DNA of 64,000 bases from Erythrobacter sp. AP23 (GCF_001542855.1 NZ_LNBY01000001.1:186001-250000), one strand, 5' to 3'; shown: positions 27,655 to 37,114, numbered from the stretch's first letter. Made by a program: numbers and translations. The notes: generated by a model from the sequence alone, not told the origin.

Positions 27655-27829
27655 GTTTCCTCCCCATGTTTCGTAAGAAATACGCTCGGGACGCGGGATG
27701 GTTACTTGCGTTCATAGAAACGGTAGCTGGGGGCAAGTCGCGTTGCCCTAGATCGCATGTCCAGATGGGTGGCGATCGAGCTGTCATTGACAATAAGTTC
27801 CCCACCGCTGTTGCAGGTGCGAAATCGCT

Positions 27830-27852
27830 TTTGTATGCGGCGCGCATACGAA
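27830..27852. promoter_or_regulatory. Inverted repeat upstream of the aldolase gene
   Basis: GTATGC (27833-27838) and GCATAC (27844-27849) face each other around GGCGC. Flanking TT and AA extend the symmetry to 23 bp with one mismatched pair. It lies 35 bp before the aldolase ATG, in the divergent region shared with the flavodoxin-like gene. It may be a repressor site or a leader hairpin. No known regulator could be assigned. Confidence 0.45.
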
Positions 27853-27886
27853 TGCAAGACCACACCTAAGCGACGGGGTTTTCCAG

Positions 27887-28774
27887 ATGACTTTCGATGA
27901 GATGAAGGCGCGTATCGCCGAGGGCCAGGGCTTTATCGCGGCACTCGACCAGTCGGGCGGTTCGACCCCCAAGGCACTCAGGGGCTACGGTGTCGAGGAC
28001 GGCGCCTGGAGTACCGAAGACGAGATGTTCGCGCTGATCCATGAAATGCGCCAGCGCATCATCGAAGCGCCCAGCTTCGGTAACGGCAAGGTCATCGGTG
28101 CGATCCTGTTCGAAAAGACGATGGACGGCACGAGCGGCGGCAAGAGCGTGCCCGCGCGCCTCAAGGAACGCGGCATCGTGCCGTTCCTCAAGGTCGATAA
28201 GGGGCTTGAGGACGAGCGCGACGGTGCGCAACTGATGAAGCCCAATCCGGGCCTTGAGGACATGTGCAACCGTGCCAGGAAACTCGGAGTCTTCGGCACG
28301 AAGATGCGCAGCGTTATCAAGTCGGCCAACCCGGTCGGTATCAAGGCGGTCGTCCGCCAGCAGTTTGCCGAAGGCGCGCGCATCCTCAGCTGCGGACTCG
28401 TTCCCATCCTCGAGCCGGAATACGATATCACCGCCGCCGATCGCGAGGAGGGCGAGAAGATTCTGCTCGGAGCGATCGAGGAGGGTCTCGAGGCTTTGCC
28501 CGAGGGCCAGCAGATCATGCTCAAGCTGTCGATCCCCAAGGAAGCGGGGCTGTACGGCGGCCTTACCCACCACCCTAAGGTGCTGCGCGTCGTCGCACTC
28601 TCGGGCGGGTATTCGACCGACGAGGCGTGCCGCGAACTCGCCAAGAACCCTGGCATGATCGCCAGCTTCAGCCGCGGCCTCCTGCAGGACCTGCGCGCAA
28701 CGCAGGGCGATGAGGAATTCGATGCCACGCTGTCGGGTGCCATCACCCAGATCCACGCAGCCAGCGTCGCCTGA
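27887..28774 (+). CDS. fda: Fructose-bisphosphate aldolase, class I
   Basis: A 295-residue Schiff-base aldolase of the bacterial class I type. It starts with the family signature FIAALDQSGGSTPKAL at about residues 17-32. It has GAILFEKTMDG, a lysine in FLKVDKGLED, and the Schiff-base region IMLKLSIPKEAGLY near residues 208-221. It splits fructose 1,6-bisphosphate into two triose phosphates. Its position some 4 kb from tkt-gap-pgk fits clustering of carbon-metabolism genes. It is divergent from the flavodoxin-like gene and has an inverted repeat in its upstream region. Confidence 0.94.
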   Translation: MTFDEMKARIAEGQGFIAALDQSGGSTPKALRGYGVEDGAWSTEDEMFALIHEMRQRIIEAPSFGNGKVIGAILFEKTMDGTSGGKSVPARLKERGIVPFLKVDKGLEDERDGAQLMKPNPGLEDMCNRARKLGVFGTKMRSVIKSANPVGIKAVVRQQFAEGARILSCGLVPILEPEYDITAADREEGEKILLGAIEEGLEALPEGQQIMLKLSIPKEAGLYGGLTHHPKVLRVVALSGGYSTDEACRELAKNPGMIASFSRGLLQDLRATQGDEEFDATLSGAITQIHAASVA

Positions 28775-29054
28775 GGCCCATAGCCTTTCGAAAACGAGGC
28801 CGTAATCGTCCTCGCCGATTGCCCGGTCGGTGATCCGCGCGGGCGATATCGAAACCGGAAGGTATCTGCGTCCCATCACCTGATAAGGTTCGCCCAAGCT
28901 GATTGGGGCGGCCTGCGTTTAGCGGGTAGCGGCTATACGGGTCTTGGAAGCGCGGCGGGCAACAGGGATCTCATAGCCTCTCCAAAAGTGCGGATCGCTT
29001 TTGCATGTCTGCACGCGTGACGAATTGCGGAGAGCACATTAGAGAGCGCGACCG
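28775..29054. other. Intergenic region between fda and thiE
   Basis: These 280 bases have no supported gene. I looked for a TPP riboswitch before thiE and did not find the CTGAGA/ACCTGA cores. On the minus strand a coding-like stretch (PYQVMGRRYLPV, about 28820-28890) has no start, and a stop-interrupted frame precedes it; see findings. Confidence 0.5.
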
Positions 29055-29678
29055 ATGACCGATTGCCAACTCTACCTCATCTCGCCGCTCGATGTGTCGG
29101 GCGAATTCCCCGAGCGGCTCGAACGCGCACTCGATGCGGGGCCGGGGCTCGTTACGGCCTTCCAGTTTCGGGTGAAGGGACTCGACCAGCACGAGGCCGC
29201 GCGGCTTGCCGAGCCATTGCAGGAAATTTGCGCGGCGCGCGAAGTGGCCTTCATCGTCAATGACGACATCGCGCTGTCGAAACGCCTCAAGGCCGATGGC
29301 GTGCACCTGGGGCAGGGCGATGGCGACCCAAGGGACGCGCGCGAGCAGCTGGGGCGCGAGGCGCAGATCGGCGTGACCTGCCATGCGTCGAGGCATCTCG
29401 CGATGGAAGCGGGCGAAGCGGGGGCCGACTATGTCGCCTTCGGCGCTTTCTTCGACAGTACGACCAAGGCGAGCGAGCATCGGCCGGAGCCCGAAATCCT
29501 CGGCTGGTGGAGCGCGCTGTTCGAAATCCCCTGCGTCGCCATCGGGGGTATCACACCTGTCAATTGCAAGCCGCTGGTCGAGGCCGGGGCCGATTTTCTC
29601 GCCGTGTCGGGTGCGGTGTGGAACGGCGATGAGGCGGCGGCAGTGAGGGCTTTCGCGGAGCAAATCGGCGCGGCGTGA
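29055..29678 (+). CDS. thiE: Thiamine-phosphate synthase
   Basis: A 207-residue TIM-barrel enzyme that joins the pyrimidine and thiazole moieties into thiamine phosphate. Visible are the phosphate- and substrate-binding parts FQFRVKGL, FIVNDDIALSKRLKADGVHLGQGD (in two pieces, near residues 73-96), GVTCHASRHLA, FGAFFDSTTK, and IGGITPVN. The ordinary Q-R-K of ThiE reads Q-F-R-V-K here, a common variation. No TPP riboswitch was seen upstream. It stands between the aldolase gene and an L,D-transpeptidase gene on the same strand. Confidence 0.9.
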   Translation: MTDCQLYLISPLDVSGEFPERLERALDAGPGLVTAFQFRVKGLDQHEAARLAEPLQEICAAREVAFIVNDDIALSKRLKADGVHLGQGDGDPRDAREQLGREAQIGVTCHASRHLAMEAGEAGADYVAFGAFFDSTTKASEHRPEPEILGWWSALFEIPCVAIGGITPVNCKPLVEAGADFLAVSGAVWNGDEAAAVRAFAEQIGAA

Positions 29679-29733
29679 GTTGGCTATCCTGAACGGGACG
29701 GGTCGCGTCCCGTGATTCAGGAGAGGCTCCCTC

Positions 29734-30972
29734 ATGCGCACGATCATTCTTGCCGCTGTTTCTTCGTTCGCCTTAACCGCATGCGGAATGCAGGGTCAGG
29801 ACAATGACCAGGGGAACGAAACAGTCGCCAGCGCGGATAACCGCACCGACTACGGCTACGAGACATATGGCGACGACAACCTCGCCGACACCATGGCCTC
29901 GAACGACGATCGCCATCTAAACGAGATCGACCAGGATGCGGCTGGCGAGAAGGCGCAGGCTTCCGAAACCCCCGATCCCGAAGAGCGCCCGATTATGCAG
30001 GCACAAGTCGTACTCGATCGGGTCGGTTTCGCGCCCGGAGTGATCGATGGCAAGATGGGCATGAGCACCGAAAATGCCCTGCGCGGTTTTCAGGAAGCCA
30101 ACGATCTCGACATAACCGGCAAGCTCGACGAGGCCACCAAGAACGCGCTTTCCGATTGGGAGCGCATTCCAGCTACCCGACTCGTTACCATCCCGGCAAG
30201 CTGGGGTGATGCTACCTATACCGACATGCCCGAAGACGTCGCCGAAAAGGCCAAGCTCCAGCGGCTCGGCTACAAATCGCTCGACGAACGCCTTGCCGAA
30301 CGTTTCCATACGACAGTGGATGTGCTCAGGACCCTCAACCCCGATGGAAGGCCTGCTGGAGCTTCGGGAAGCGCGTCAACCGACGAGGCGGAAACCGCTG
30401 AAACGACTGCATCCGGCACTTCGGAAAACCAACCCTATTTCGCCGCGGGCCAGCAAGTCCGCGTGCCCAATATCGGCGGGGATCGGATTGCGCCCGGCTC
30501 GGTGGAGGACGGCGATTGGCAGCGCACGCTCGCCTCGCTTGGGGTCGGCACGGAGCAGCCGGAAGTCGACCGGATCGTGGTGAGCAAGGCGGGCAAGACC
30601 CTGAAGGCCTATCGGGCTGACAAACTCGTCGCGCTGTTTACCGTAAGTTCCGGATCGAGCGAGTTCCCCCTGCCGCTCGGCGAATGGGACATTCTCGGCG
30701 AGGCTTACAATCCTCCCTACAGTTACGATCCCGCGGTGCTGGGAAAGGACGACCCGGATGGCGAGGAGTACACTCTTCCGCCAGGCCCGAACTCACCCGT
30801 CGGAGTGGTATGGATCGACCTCAGCAAGGAGCATTACGGCATTCATGGCACGCCCGATCCCGAAACCATCGGTCGCGCGCAATCGAGCGGCTGCGTGCGC
30901 CTGACCAATTGGGATGCGGCGCGGCTCGCAGGGATGGTCTCGCAATCGACGCAGGTGATTTTCGAAGCGTAA
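29734..30972 (+). CDS. L,D-transpeptidase lipoprotein with peptidoglycan-binding domain
   Basis: A 412-residue exported protein. The signal sequence ends in the lipobox LTAC (Cys17), so it should be lipidated. A low-complexity acidic linker follows. Then comes a PG_binding_1 domain at about residues 85-135 (LDRVGFAPGVIDGKMG, ENALRGFQEAND), a LysM-like stretch, and the YkuD catalytic domain at about 280-412. Its active site is HGTPDPETIGRAQSSGCVRL, with the nucleophile in SGC. Members form 3-3 crosslinks or attach lipoproteins to peptidoglycan. The M23 peptidase gene follows 17 bp later, so two wall enzymes are made together. Confidence 0.92.
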   Translation: MRTIILAAVSSFALTACGMQGQDNDQGNETVASADNRTDYGYETYGDDNLADTMASNDDRHLNEIDQDAAGEKAQASETPDPEERPIMQAQVVLDRVGFAPGVIDGKMGMSTENALRGFQEANDLDITGKLDEATKNALSDWERIPATRLVTIPASWGDATYTDMPEDVAEKAKLQRLGYKSLDERLAERFHTTVDVLRTLNPDGRPAGASGSASTDEAETAETTASGTSENQPYFAAGQQVRVPNIGGDRIAPGSVEDGDWQRTLASLGVGTEQPEVDRIVVSKAGKTLKAYRADKLVALFTVSSGSSEFPLPLGEWDILGEAYNPPYSYDPAVLGKDDPDGEEYTLPPGPNSPVGVVWIDLSKEHYGIHGTPDPETIGRAQSSGCVRLTNWDAARLAGMVSQSTQVIFEA

Positions 30973-30989
30973 GCCGTTAGGGTCGCTGC

Positions 30990-31688
30990 ATGAACCTCGT
31001 CGATCGCATCCTCACCATCGTCATCACTGCCACGATCACCAGCGCGGTGTGGATCGTGGCCGGTGGCAGTCTGATCGAGAATGCCACCAGCGCCAGCCAA
31101 CGCGAGCGGACCCGCCCCGCCGAAGCCGCGCCCAGTCCGTCACCCGGCGAGACCGCCACGGGCGTGGCCGATGTGGCGAGCGAAGCGCCCGATAAACCGG
31201 TCGCGAGCGCGCTCGACACGGAGGTTCCGCAAACGCCCAGCCCCTCGCAGGCCAGCCAGTTGCTGATCCCGGTCAAGAACATCCGTCCCGCCGATCTTAC
31301 CGACACTTACAGCGATTCGCGTGACGGAGGGGCACGGTTGCACGAGGCAATCGACATTATGGCGCCCAAGGGCACCACCGTGCAGTCCTCGGCGCCCGGC
31401 ACGGTGGAAAAGCTCTTCCGTTCGGACGCCGGCGGGAAGACGATCTATGTGCGATCGACCGACGGCGAAACGATCTATTACTATGCCCACCTGGATGAAT
31501 ATGCCGAAGGGCTGCAGGAAGGCCAGCGCGTGCGCCGAGGCCAGCGTCTGGGCACCGTGGGCAGCTCGGGCAATGCGTCCGAAGACGCACCCCACTTGCA
31601 TTTCGCCATCCTGCAGACAACGGCGGATGCCGCGTGGTGGGAGCCCGCGCATGCAGTCAACCCCTATCCGTTGCTCCGCGGCGAGTGA
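30990..31688 (+). CDS. M23-family (LytM) peptidase, membrane anchored
   Basis: A 232-residue protein with an N-terminal membrane anchor (about residues 7-29), a Pro/Ser/Thr-rich linker to about residue 90, and an M23 domain. Metal ligands are seen in RLHEAIDIMAPKGT (His and Asp) and HLHF near residue 209. The region YYYAHLDEY supplies another typical His. Such enzymes cut peptide crosslinks in peptidoglycan. It follows the L,D-transpeptidase gene by 17 bp in one operon. Its stop directly abuts the stop of the convergent small secreted protein gene. Confidence 0.9.
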   Translation: MNLVDRILTIVITATITSAVWIVAGGSLIENATSASQRERTRPAEAAPSPSPGETATGVADVASEAPDKPVASALDTEVPQTPSPSQASQLLIPVKNIRPADLTDTYSDSRDGGARLHEAIDIMAPKGTTVQSSAPGTVEKLFRSDAGGKTIYVRSTDGETIYYYAHLDEYAEGLQEGQRVRRGQRLGTVGSSGNASEDAPHLHFAILQTTADAAWWEPAHAVNPYPLLRGE

Positions 31689-32057
31689 TCAGTCGGCCAC
31701 CGGTCCCGTGCGATGGCAGCGCAAGCGGCCGAGCTTGCCATCGCGTCCTACCTCTTGCAGCATACCCGATCCAAGCAGCATCATCCGGGTGCCCCGCATC
31801 GGGCCGCGCGTGAAAGTGACCTGCTTTCCCTCCATCAGATAGGTGCCGCTCCCGCGCGCGGTGCGATAGCTCGAACCGCCGGTGATGGCGAAACCGCGGC
31901 CTTCCTGTTCGACCCAGGCCGAACTCGTCGCATCACCGGGAAGCGCGCAGACATATTCCCCACGGTCGAGCAACGATAGCCGCCCCTGCGCAAAAACAGG
32001 AGCAGTGGCGAGGACCGCCAATGCGGCGATCGAGGCAAGGGTGGTCGAAGTTTTCAT
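31689..32057 (-). CDS. Small secreted protein of unknown function
   Basis: A 122-residue protein with a signal peptide (TTLASIAALAVLATAPVFA, cleavage after AQ or A). The mature part contains Cys residues in GEYVCALPGDA and RLRCHRTG, which may form a disulfide. I do not recognise the family. Glycine-rich strands (GFAITGGSSYRTARGSGTYLMEGKQVTF) suggest a small beta fold of about 100 residues. The ATG at 32057 is chosen because the signal peptide starts there. It is divergent from efp, with 142 bp between, and convergent with the M23 gene. Confidence 0.8.
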   Translation of the reverse strand: MKTSTTLASIAALAVLATAPVFAQGRLSLLDRGEYVCALPGDATSSAWVEQEGRGFAITGGSSYRTARGSGTYLMEGKQVTFTRGPMRGTRMMLLGSGMLQEVGRDGKLGRLRCHRTGPVAD

Positions 32058-32199
32058 GCGATGCGTCCGCCGACGTCCATAGCAACGTCGCCAGCGTTTT
32101 TCCACTCGCTTGCCCGCACGGCTCGGCTCCGCTAAGGCGCGCCGCACACGGGCCGCTTGCGGGCGGCATGCTCTTTTACAAGTCGAAGGTAGCTTCCCC

Positions 32200-32763
32200 A
32201 TGAAGATCAGCGGCGTGGACATCCGTCCGGGCAACATCATCGAATACGAAGGCGGCATCTGGAAGGTCGCCAAGATCCAACACACCCAGCCCGGGAAGGG
32301 CGGCGCCTATATGCAGGTCGAGATGAAGAACCTGCAGGACGGCCGCAAAACCAATGTCCGCTTCCGCAGCGCCGACACGGTCGAAAAGGTGCGCCTGGAT
32401 ACGGCAGATTACCAATTCCTCTACGAGGACGGCGATATGCTCGTCTTCATGGACCAGAACACCTACGAACAGATCAACCTGCCCAGCGATCTGCTGGGGG
32501 ATGCCCGCCCGTTCCTGCAGGATGGGATGCAGGTGAAGCTCGAACTGTGGGAGGAAAAGCCCATCTCGGTCGAGCTTCCGCAGCAGGTCGAAGCCGAGAT
32601 CGTCGAGGCCGACGCCGTGGTGAAGGGCCAGACCGCCTCCTCCAGCTACAAGCCCGCCGTGCTCGACAACGGCGTTCGCATCATGGTCCCGCCGCATATC
32701 GAAAGCGGCACGCGGATCGTCGTCGACGTGTACGAGCAGAGTTACGTCGGCAAGGCCAGCTGA
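32200..32763 (+). CDS. efp: Translation elongation factor P
   Basis: A 187-residue three-domain factor that helps ribosomes pass polyproline stretches. It starts [19 protein letters not shown]. The loop carrying the modifiable residue reads [14 protein letters not shown], with Lys at about position 33, consistent with EpmA-type lysylation. The second and third OB domains follow ([17 protein letters not shown], then [23 protein letters not shown]). Length is standard. The next gene, of the inositol monophosphatase family, begins 79 bp later. Confidence 0.97.
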   Translation: MKISGVDIRPGNIIEYEGGIWKVAKIQHTQPGKGGAYMQVEMKNLQDGRKTNVRFRSADTVEKVRLDTADYQFLYEDGDMLVFMDQNTYEQINLPSDLLGDARPFLQDGMQVKLELWEEKPISVELPQQVEAEIVEADAVVKGQTASSSYKPAVLDNGVRIMVPPHIESGTRIVVDVYEQSYVGKAS

Positions 32764-32842
32764 TTGCGCGTGGCCCGCGATCGGGCCACCGTCCACTTTC
32801 CGGCGCGCACAATCCGCGCCCTGACCGAATAAGAGAGTTTCC

Positions 32843-33664
32843 ATGGCCGTTCTATCGGGTGTCATCCGCGTAATGGAGAAAGCTGCGCGCAAGGCGGGGG
32901 GGCGCCTGCGCCGCGACTTCGGCGAGGTCGAGCACCTCCAGGTCAGCCGCAAGGGTCCGGCCGACTTCGTCTCCAAGGCGGATCGCATCGCCGAACGCAC
33001 GATCTACGATGAACTTCTCACGGCGCGGCCGGATTGGGGCTTCGTCATGGAAGAAGCCGGAATCATCGAAGGCGACGAGAGCAAGCCGCGCTGGATCGTC
33101 GATCCGCTCGATGGGACGAGCAACTTCCTCCACGGCATTCCGCATTTCGCGATCAGCATCGCGGTGCAGGAACCCAAGCTCGGTGGTGGCGGCTGGGGCG
33201 ACGTCTCCGCCGGGGTGATCTACAATCCCATCACCGACGAGACATTCTGGGCGGAAAAGAGCCGCGGCGCCTGGCTTCACGATGGCCGACTGCGCGTTTC
33301 GGCCCGCCGCCAGCTGCCCGAGGCGCTGATCGCGACCGGCATCCCTTTCCAGGGGCATGGCGATTTCGGCGAATGGACGAAAATCTTCGGCGCCATCGGC
33401 CCGCAGGTCGCGGGCGTGCGCCGGTTCGGTGCCGCCTCGCTCGATCTCGCCTGGCTTGCGGCGGGGCGCTACGACGGGTTCTGGGAAAGCGGGCTCAACG
33501 ATTGGGATACCGCCGCCGGCTGCCTGATCGTGCGCGAGGCGGGCGGTTTCGTGTCCGATTTCCGCGGCCGGTCGCAGCCGATCCATTCGGCACAGGTGCT
33601 GGCTGCCAACGATGCGCTGCACTCGAAACTGCACAAATTGCTCGTCAATGCGCTCAAGGCTTGA
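32843..33664 (+). CDS. suhB: Inositol monophosphatase family protein
   Basis: A 273-residue Mg-dependent, Li-sensitive phosphatase. The metal sites are seen in MEEAG (Glu), IVDPLDGTSNFLHG (about residues 89-102, motif A) and GLNDWDTAAGCLIVREAGG (about 218-236, motif B). This is the full IMPase signature. It may hydrolyse inositol phosphate or a related sugar phosphate. SuhB in E. coli also has an RNA-polymerase role, which cannot be judged here. It lies after efp on the same strand, an arrangement seen in related genomes. Confidence 0.9.
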   Translation: MAVLSGVIRVMEKAARKAGGRLRRDFGEVEHLQVSRKGPADFVSKADRIAERTIYDELLTARPDWGFVMEEAGIIEGDESKPRWIVDPLDGTSNFLHGIPHFAISIAVQEPKLGGGGWGDVSAGVIYNPITDETFWAEKSRGAWLHDGRLRVSARRQLPEALIATGIPFQGHGDFGEWTKIFGAIGPQVAGVRRFGAASLDLAWLAAGRYDGFWESGLNDWDTAAGCLIVREAGGFVSDFRGRSQPIHSAQVLAANDALHSKLHKLLVNALKA

Positions 33665-33707
33665 TGCCGCACCGGGGCGCGGCTAACGCCTGCGGTCCCG
33701 ACGCAGT

Positions 33708-33792
33708 GCCCCTGTGGCGGAATTGGTAGACGCGCTCGACTCAAAATCGAGTTTCTTCTGAAGTGCCGGTTCGAGTCCGGCCAGGGGTACCA
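33708..33792 (+). tRNA. tRNA-Leu (CAA)
   Basis: A class II tRNA of 85 bases with a long variable arm. The acceptor GCCCCTG pairs with CAGGGGT. The anticodon stem CTCGA/TCGAG holds the loop CTCAAAA with anticodon CAA, and the T loop is TTCGAGT. Discriminator A and an encoded CCA end the gene. Confidence 0.97.
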
Positions 33793-33840
33793 AACTAAAT
33801 CCTTGCGCAAAGCGGGATAAACTGGGATTCCGGCTCTCGG

Positions 33841-35640
33841 ATGATCGGAGTTCCTTCCTACCATGCGATTGCGGCGATGGTCATCACCATCGCCATGTTC
33901 GTCGCCTTTGCGCGCGGGCGCATGTCCGTGGAGATCATTTCGCTGCTGACGATCGCGGTGATCGCGGTCGGACTCTACTTCTTCCCGCTGCCCGATACGC
34001 AGCCGACCGACGGGCTCAGCCTCGCCTTCTCGGGTTTCGGCCATTACGCGCTGATCACCATTTGCGCGCTGATGATCATGGGGCGGGGGCTGGTGGTGAC
34101 CGGCGCATTGGAACCTGCGGCGCGCTTTTTGGAGCGGCTGTTCAAGGTCAATCTTCAGCTCGGCCTGATTTTTTCGCTGCTGGTCACCTTCGTGCTGTCG
34201 ATGGGGGTTAACAACACGCCGGTGCTGGTGCTGCTGATGCCGATTTTCGTGCACCTGGCGATGCGCGGGGCGATGGCCGCCTCGAAGACCCTGATCCCGC
34301 TCAATGCCGCTTCGCTGATGGGGGGGATGGCCACCACCATCGGCACTTCGACGAATATTCTGGTGGTGTCGATCGCGGTCGATCTGGGCATGCCCGAAAT
34401 GGGCGTTTTCCACTTCACGCCGATCGTGCTGTTCGCGTCGCTTGTCGCGCTCCCCTTCGTCTGGATCGTCATGCCGCGAATGCTCGGCGACAATCGGATC
34501 GAAACGGTCCATGCCCAGCGCTTGTTCGAGACGCGGCTGCGCGTGACCGAAAATTCGATCCTCAACGGGCGTGAGCTGTCGGAGCTTGAATCGCGCCTCC
34601 CCGCCGGAATCGAGTTTCACGATGTGCCGGTCGGCCTTCTTCGTCCACAACATCGCCTGCGCATGACCGGCACACATGAAGCGATCGAGGAAGCCATGGC
34701 GACGCTGCGCGGTGACGCGGCGCCGAGTTGGGTGATCGACCGCATTCGCCGCCGGTCGGGCGAGACCGGGACGGATATCGCGGTGGGCGAAATGATCGTC
34801 ACGGCGGATTCGCGGCTGATAGGGCGCACGCTACCGAGTTCGGGCATCGCCGATCTCTACGGTGTTGCGGTGATCGGTACGCACCGGCCCGATCGCCTGG
34901 TGGGCGAGAAGGAGCAATTCTCCGAAGGCGGCGACCATCGGTTCGCCGAGGGTGACGTGCTGCTGGTGATGGGCCTACCCGACGACATGCAGCATTTCGC
35001 ACGCGCGGACAGCCTGCTCCAGCTCGAAGGGATGCGCGAATTGCCGCGTCGGTCCAAGGCCGCATTGGCAGCGGGGATAATGGGTGGTTCCATTGCCTTC
35101 GCGTCGGTCGGGTTGGTCCCCATTGCCATTGCCTCGCTGGCGGGTGCGATCCTGATGTTCGTAACCGGCTGCGTACGGTTCGATCGCGTCGGGCGCGGCC
35201 TGTCCGGCAGCGTGATCGTGCTGGTGGCAGCCAGTATCGCGTTGGGCCGCATCATTCTCGACAGCGGGGCGGCGGATTGGATCGGGACGGTCATGGCGGC
35301 CGGTCTCGACTACCTCTCTCCAGCCGCTGCGCTGGCGGCGATCATGCTGGCGATGACTTTCCTGACGAATTTCGCCTCGAATGCCACGGCGGCAACGGTC
35401 GGCACGCCGATTGCCTTTGCCATAGCCAGCAAGCTGGGCCTGCCTCCCGAACCGTTGGTTCTGGCCGTGCTATTCGGCTGCAATCTTTGCTACGCGACGC
35501 CCATCGCCTATCAAACCAATATGCTGATCATGGCGGAAGGGTCTTATGAGTTCCGCGACTACGTTCGCACGGGCGTGCCACTCGTTCTGATCATGGTATT
35601 GATGCTCTCGCTCGCGCTCGTGGTCACCTACGAACTCTAG
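33841..35640 (+). CDS. SLC13/DASS-type permease with RCK_C domains
   Basis: A 599-residue inner-membrane transporter. About 10 hydrophobic segments are split by a soluble middle part. The first half contains GVNNTPVLVLLMPIF and GTSTNILV (about residues 123-180), matching the SNT-type motif of the CitT/ArsB superfamily. Residues about 220-400 hold two RCK_C (TrkA-C) domains (DVPVGLLRPQHRL, then VGEMIVTADSRLIG). The second half has TNFASNATAATVGTPIA. Substrate may be sulfate, a dicarboxylate or another anion; the sequence does not decide. It stands alone after tRNA-Leu. Confidence 0.87.
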   Translation: MIGVPSYHAIAAMVITIAMFVAFARGRMSVEIISLLTIAVIAVGLYFFPLPDTQPTDGLSLAFSGFGHYALITICALMIMGRGLVVTGALEPAARFLERLFKVNLQLGLIFSLLVTFVLSMGVNNTPVLVLLMPIFVHLAMRGAMAASKTLIPLNAASLMGGMATTIGTSTNILVVSIAVDLGMPEMGVFHFTPIVLFASLVALPFVWIVMPRMLGDNRIETVHAQRLFETRLRVTENSILNGRELSELESRLPAGIEFHDVPVGLLRPQHRLRMTGTHEAIEEAMATLRGDAAPSWVIDRIRRRSGETGTDIAVGEMIVTADSRLIGRTLPSSGIADLYGVAVIGTHRPDRLVGEKEQFSEGGDHRFAEGDVLLVMGLPDDMQHFARADSLLQLEGMRELPRRSKAALAAGIMGGSIAFASVGLVPIAIASLAGAILMFVTGCVRFDRVGRGLSGSVIVLVAASIALGRIILDSGAADWIGTVMAAGLDYLSPAAALAAIMLAMTFLTNFASNATAATVGTPIAFAIASKLGLPPEPLVLAVLFGCNLCYATPIAYQTNMLIMAEGSYEFRDYVRTGVPLVLIMVLMLSLALVVTYEL

Positions 35641-35764
35641 GGGCTTTCCTGCCGCTCTCCTGTCTGCAACATTCGGCGGGCTAACGAAGCGGCCGATCGC
35701 CGGTCATGAATCTTTGCCCATGAACCGGTTCCATGTGTTCCATCGCGTAGGGAGAGCGCTCAGA

Positions 35765-37096
35765 ATGTCCAAGATATGTCCTACAGCACTGGTCGCCGCA
35801 GCGATCGCCTTTGCCACCCCCGCCGCGGCAAATGAGCTGCGCGCGGATCTGGCGGCCGACATGCCCGGCCTGATGGAACTCTACCGCGACCTCCACGCGA
35901 ACCCCGAGCTCAGTTTCGAAGAGTATGAGACGGCGGCCAAGCTGGCCACGCGGATGCGCGATCTCGGCTTCGAAGTGACCGAGGGGATCGGCAAGACCGG
36001 TGTCGTCTCGGTGATGCGCAATGGCGAGGGACCGACCGTGCTGCTGCGCGCGGATATGGACGCGCTTCCAGTGGTAGAGCAGACCGGGCTGCCCTATGCC
36101 TCGACGGTCACGGCCACTCCGGCAAGCGGCGTGACCACGGGGGTGATGCATGCTTGTGGGCACGACACGCATATGGCGGGCTTCATCGGCGCCGCGCAGT
36201 TGCTGGTGGACCACAAGGACAAGTGGCAGGGCACGTTGGTGATGGTGTTGCAACCGGCCGAAGAGCTGGGTCTTGGCGCGCTCGCCATGCTCGAGGACGG
36301 ACTCTACACCCGCTTTCCCAAGCCCGATTACGCACTTGCCTTCCACGATGCGGCCGCTCCGGTCCCGGCCGGAACTATCGGTTATACCCCCGGCTATGCG
36401 CTCGCCAATGTCGATAGCGTCGACATCACGGTGAAGGGCATCGGCGGCCATGGGGCCTATCCGCACACCACGGTCGATCCCGTGGTGCTCGCCAGCGCGA
36501 TCGTTATGAAACTGCAGACGGTGGTCAGCCGCAATTCCTCGCCGCTCGATCCGGCGGTGATTACGGTGGGCAGTTTTCATGCGGGCGCGAAGCACAACAT
36601 CATCAGCGACGAGGCCAGGCTGCAGCTGACCGTGCGTAGCTACTCGGACGAAAGCCGACAGTTACTGCTCGACGGCATTCGCCGCGTGGCGAGGGGCGAG
36701 GCGATCACCGCCGGCCTGCCGGACGAACTGATGCCCGAGATCACGGTCGAAGAGCCCTATACGCCTTCGACCTTCAACGATCCCGGTTTCAGCGAAGCGC
36801 GTGCCGAGAGTTTCAGGCAAAGGTTTGGTGAAGACCGGGTGATGCAATGGCCCGCCGTCATGGGCGGCGAGGATTTCAGCCAGTTCCGTCGCGCCGCGCC
36901 CGACGACGTCGAATCGATGATCTTCTGGATCAGTGGCACGCCGCAGGCGATGCTCGATGCACTGGAAGAGAATGGTACGCCCTTGCCATCGCTGCACTCG
37001 CCGTTCTGGGCGCCCGATGCGGAAGCAGTGATTGCGACCGGCGCGGAAGCGCTCGCTAGCGCGGCGATCGATCTGATGCCCGTTGGCGGAAACTAG
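35765..37096 (+). CDS. Exported M20-family amidohydrolase
   Basis: A 443-residue protein with a signal peptide (CPTALVAAAIAFATPAAANE) and an M20D-type metallopeptidase fold. Metal-binding parts are visible: RADMDALPV at about residues 97-105, HACGHDTHMAG near 130, QPAEELGLGA with the catalytic Glu near 165, and the dimerisation domain with GIGGHGAYPHTTVDP. The distal ligand lies in MGGEDFSQF. Relatives cleave N-acyl amino acids or hippurate-like amides. A GGGAGAG ribosome-binding site supports ATG 35765 over an earlier in-frame ATG. It ends at a bidirectional terminator. Confidence 0.9.
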   Translation: MSKICPTALVAAAIAFATPAAANELRADLAADMPGLMELYRDLHANPELSFEEYETAAKLATRMRDLGFEVTEGIGKTGVVSVMRNGEGPTVLLRADMDALPVVEQTGLPYASTVTATPASGVTTGVMHACGHDTHMAGFIGAAQLLVDHKDKWQGTLVMVLQPAEELGLGALAMLEDGLYTRFPKPDYALAFHDAAAPVPAGTIGYTPGYALANVDSVDITVKGIGGHGAYPHTTVDPVVLASAIVMKLQTVVSRNSSPLDPAVITVGSFHAGAKHNIISDEARLQLTVRSYSDESRQLLLDGIRRVARGEAITAGLPDELMPEITVEEPYTPSTFNDPGFSEARAESFRQRFGEDRVMQWPAVMGGEDFSQFRRAAPDDVESMIFWISGTPQAMLDALEENGTPLPSLHSPFWAPDAEAVIATGAEALASAAIDLMPVGGN

Positions 37097-37114
37097 CCGC
37101 CGGGATAAAAGTGT

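Noticed and set aside
28860-29054. TPP riboswitch before thiE
   Set aside because: The conserved CTGAGA and ACCTGATCTGG parts of the thi box were not found on the plus strand; ACCTGATAAGG at 28876 lacks the rest.
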